NCBI GenBank assembly: GCA_021790995.1
Contig: JAJYFA010000009.1
Span: 1-52,019, forward strand
DNA from: Acidobacteriota bacterium
GTDB taxonomy: Bacteria; Acidobacteriota; Terriglobia; Terriglobales; Acidobacteriaceae
DNA length: 52,019 bases
Reading direction: 5' to 3'
Below, one piece after another: positions 50,769 to 52,019 of this stretch. The notes under the pieces were generated by a model. The model was not told the DNA's origin, made no database searches, and worked only from the letters and a program-made list of their open reading frames with translations. The stretch's first letter is position 1, and every line of letters begins with the position of its first letter. Both the position numbers and the translations under genes were made by a program.

Positions 50769-51680
50769 ATGCCGTATCTCGTCGGATTCTTGATTGCGAT
50801 CTTCATCGCGCTGAGCGGCGTCGGCGCGGGCACCATCACCGTGCCCATGCTGGTGCTGTTTCTGGGAGTGCCGGCGCCGGTGGCTGTTGGCATCGGCCTC
50901 ACGTTTTCCGCCGCAGTCAAGTTGATCCTGGCGCCGGCACAGATGGTCAAAGGCAACGTCGCTTGGCGGCAGCTCGGTTCGATGCTGCTGGGTGGAGTGC
51001 CCGGCGTGCTGCTGGGCTCGCTCTTCCTTGGCCATCTTGCAGGCACCGGCTCGGCAAACCTGCTTAACGCGATTCTGGGCGCCGTCCTGGTAGGCACGGC
51101 GGGCTGGCAGATTGTCTACTCCTTCCGGCCCATGCGGCGGAGCGGCCCAGCGCGCGATCGGAGCCGCCTGCTCGCGCTGCCGATGTTTTTCGTTGGCGCC
51201 GAGGTGGGATTTTCTTCTGCAGGAGCGGGCGCGCTGGGCAGTGCGGCTCTGCTCGGCCTCACGTCGCTCGAACCGGCGCAGGTGACCGGCACAGACATCG
51301 TCTTCGGCTTTCTGGTTTCGCTCATCGGCAGCGGCGCGCACGGGTTTGCGCACGCCGCGAATTCCGATCTGCTGCCGCGCATGATCGCCGGCGGCGCCGC
51401 GGGGGCGATCGCCGGAATGCTTTTGAGCGCGCATGTTCCTCGTCGCCCGTTGCGCATGGCGCTCTGGGTATGGCTGTTGATTCTCGGCGGGCAGTTTCTG
51501 CTTGGCAGCTACCTGGCATGGGCCAATGCAGGAGCGCGTAAGAACGCCAAGCCGGCCTTGAGCGGCCAAAATTCACGGCAGAGTTCCGCTCAGGCTACAG
51601 TTGCACCGCCTGCGCCATACAGCCGGGATGGCTGCGCGGCGCCAAGCCGGGAGAGTTCTGGTGCGGAAGGCGGGACTTGA
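50769..51680 (+). CDS. TauE/SafE family sulfite/sulfonate permease
   Basis: 303 residues with eight or so hydrophobic segments between residues 1 and 255 (LSGVGAGTITVPMLVLFLGV near 15-34; FFVGAEVGFSSAGAGALGSA near 138-157). The glycine-rich half-repeat pattern is typical of the UPF0721/TauE family. The gene ends the cys cluster, 121 bp after cysH, and may export or import sulfite or sulfonates. The last 50 residues are Ser/Ala/Pro rich and the final codons lie within the opposite-strand tRNA-Leu gene, so the tail may be readthrough into formerly non-coding DNA. Confidence 0.85.
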   Translation: MPYLVGFLIAIFIALSGVGAGTITVPMLVLFLGVPAPVAVGIGLTFSAAVKLILAPAQMVKGNVAWRQLGSMLLGGVPGVLLGSLFLGHLAGTGSANLLNAILGAVLVGTAGWQIVYSFRPMRRSGPARDRSRLLALPMFFVGAEVGFSSAGAGALGSAALLGLTSLEPAQVTGTDIVFGFLVSLIGSGAHGFAHAANSDLLPRMIAGGAAGAIAGMLLSAHVPRRPLRMALWVWLLILGGQFLLGSYLAWANAGARKNAKPALSGQNSRQSSAQATVAPPAPYSRDGCAAPSRESSGAEGGT

Positions 51681-51743
51681 ACCCGCAAGCCTTTTGGGCG
51701 CCAGCTCCTAAGGCTGGTGTGTTTGCCATTTCACCACTTCCGC
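51659..51743 (-). tRNA. tRNA-Leu, anticodon UAG
   Basis: On the minus strand the acceptor GCGGAAG (51743-51737) pairs with CTTCCGC (51669-51663); the discriminator A is at 51662 and CCA is encoded (51661-51659). The anticodon loop CTTAGGA carries TAG between CCAGC and GCTGG. A long variable arm confirms the class II tRNA-Leu fold, and the T-arm GGTTCAAGTCC is normal. It reads CUA, CUN codons. Its 3' end overlaps the last codons of the TauE/SafE gene on the other strand. Confidence 0.96.
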
Positions 51744-52019
51744 ATGGACGCGGCGGACCTGCCTTCACAAGTCTAGTGGGAAATTGATGCGCGTGGCAAT
51801 GGGTGAGGCCAGTTCCACCAGGGCAAACGCATTTGGATTTTTGCCGTCTTTACCGTGTCGCCGGATGGGCAAAGTGGTCACCAAAAGGTGGATTTCTACC
51901 GTCCCAGAGGCCAATTTCTACAGTCTGAACAGCGCTAACGGTGGAAAATTGGCCACGGTGCGCCCCATATACAAGGTTATTGAGACAATTCGTTGGTCAA
52001 GGAATTCCAAATGCGTTTG
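51744..52019. repeat. IS-like terminal repeat region at window edge
   Basis: No gene is visible. The stretch 51880-51960 has alternating GGTGGA/GGCCAATTT words; GGCCAATTT (51909-51917) faces AAATTGGCC (51946-51954), with TTTCTACCGT and TTTCTACAGT nearby. Such blocks occur at the ends of IS21-like elements. The element body, if any, would lie to the right of the window. Confidence 0.35.

Overview
The window reads as a GC-rich chromosomal segment of an Acidobacteriota bacterium, probably class Terriglobia. That assignment is inferred from gene content: a giant Ig-like/NHL-repeat secreted protein, an acidobacterial style of LptC-like fusion next to lptB-rpoN, a multiheme Rieske/cytochrome b operon, and many short palindromic repeats. 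No rRNA gene or other decisive marker is present.

Layout. (1) 1-7309: the 3' part of a giant secreted beta-helix/Ig/NHL protein, then maf and a membrane protein, closed by a bidirectional terminator. (2) 7357-16322, minus strand: a compact respiratory operon. Transcription order is cupredoxin, NAD(P)-linked FAD/Fe-S oxidoreductase (GltD-like), Rieske protein, cytochrome b6-like, subunit IV-like, octaheme cytochrome c, Ig-cytochrome c lipoprotein, and an outer-membrane heme-barrel protein. Upstream (16506-16687) lies a cluster of CRP-like palindromes. (3) 16684-17700: a scar region with REP-like hairpins and an IS481 remnant. (4) 17719-21457: gcvT, frr, lipA and a small membrane protein/cytochrome c pair. 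(5) 21513-22449: a second scar with an IS5-type transposase tail, a truncated gene tail, a perfect 22-bp palindrome and a HicB-like remnant. (6) 22471-26744: methyltransferase, mscL with a zinc-ribbon tail, and an M28 peptidase. (7) 27022-27600: three tandem, similar one-helix micro-proteins that I cannot assign to a known family. (8) 27779-30225: ccmE (CxxxY type), ccmA, ybaK, ccmB. (9) 30248-33167: a coiled-coil membrane protein and moeA-moaC. (10) 33234-46930: glyQS, a hypothetical protein, an LptC-like protein, lptB, rpoN, argS and metG. (11) 46932-51680: a sulfate assimilation operon (cysD-cysN-cysH and a TauE/SafE permease) preceded by an inverted-repeat operator, a promoter and a cysteine-rich leader ORF. 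A tRNA-Leu(UAG) on the minus strand and IS-like repeats end the window.

How it fits together. The operon at 7357-16322 looks like a quinol/cytochrome c oxidoreductase to which an NAD(P)H- or ferredoxin-reactive flavoprotein has been added. It carries ten c-type heme motifs and may reach the outer membrane. The CcmEAB genes would serve maturation of these cytochromes. In the sulfur cluster, an APS-reductase-type CysH (paired cysteines) sits beside a CysN whose C-terminal extension looks like an APS kinase domain without its P-loop, so the route appears to go directly from APS to sulfite. Several coding genes (gcvT, the 36451 gene, argS) carry in-frame palindromic or tandem-repeat insertions similar to intergenic repeats in the same window.
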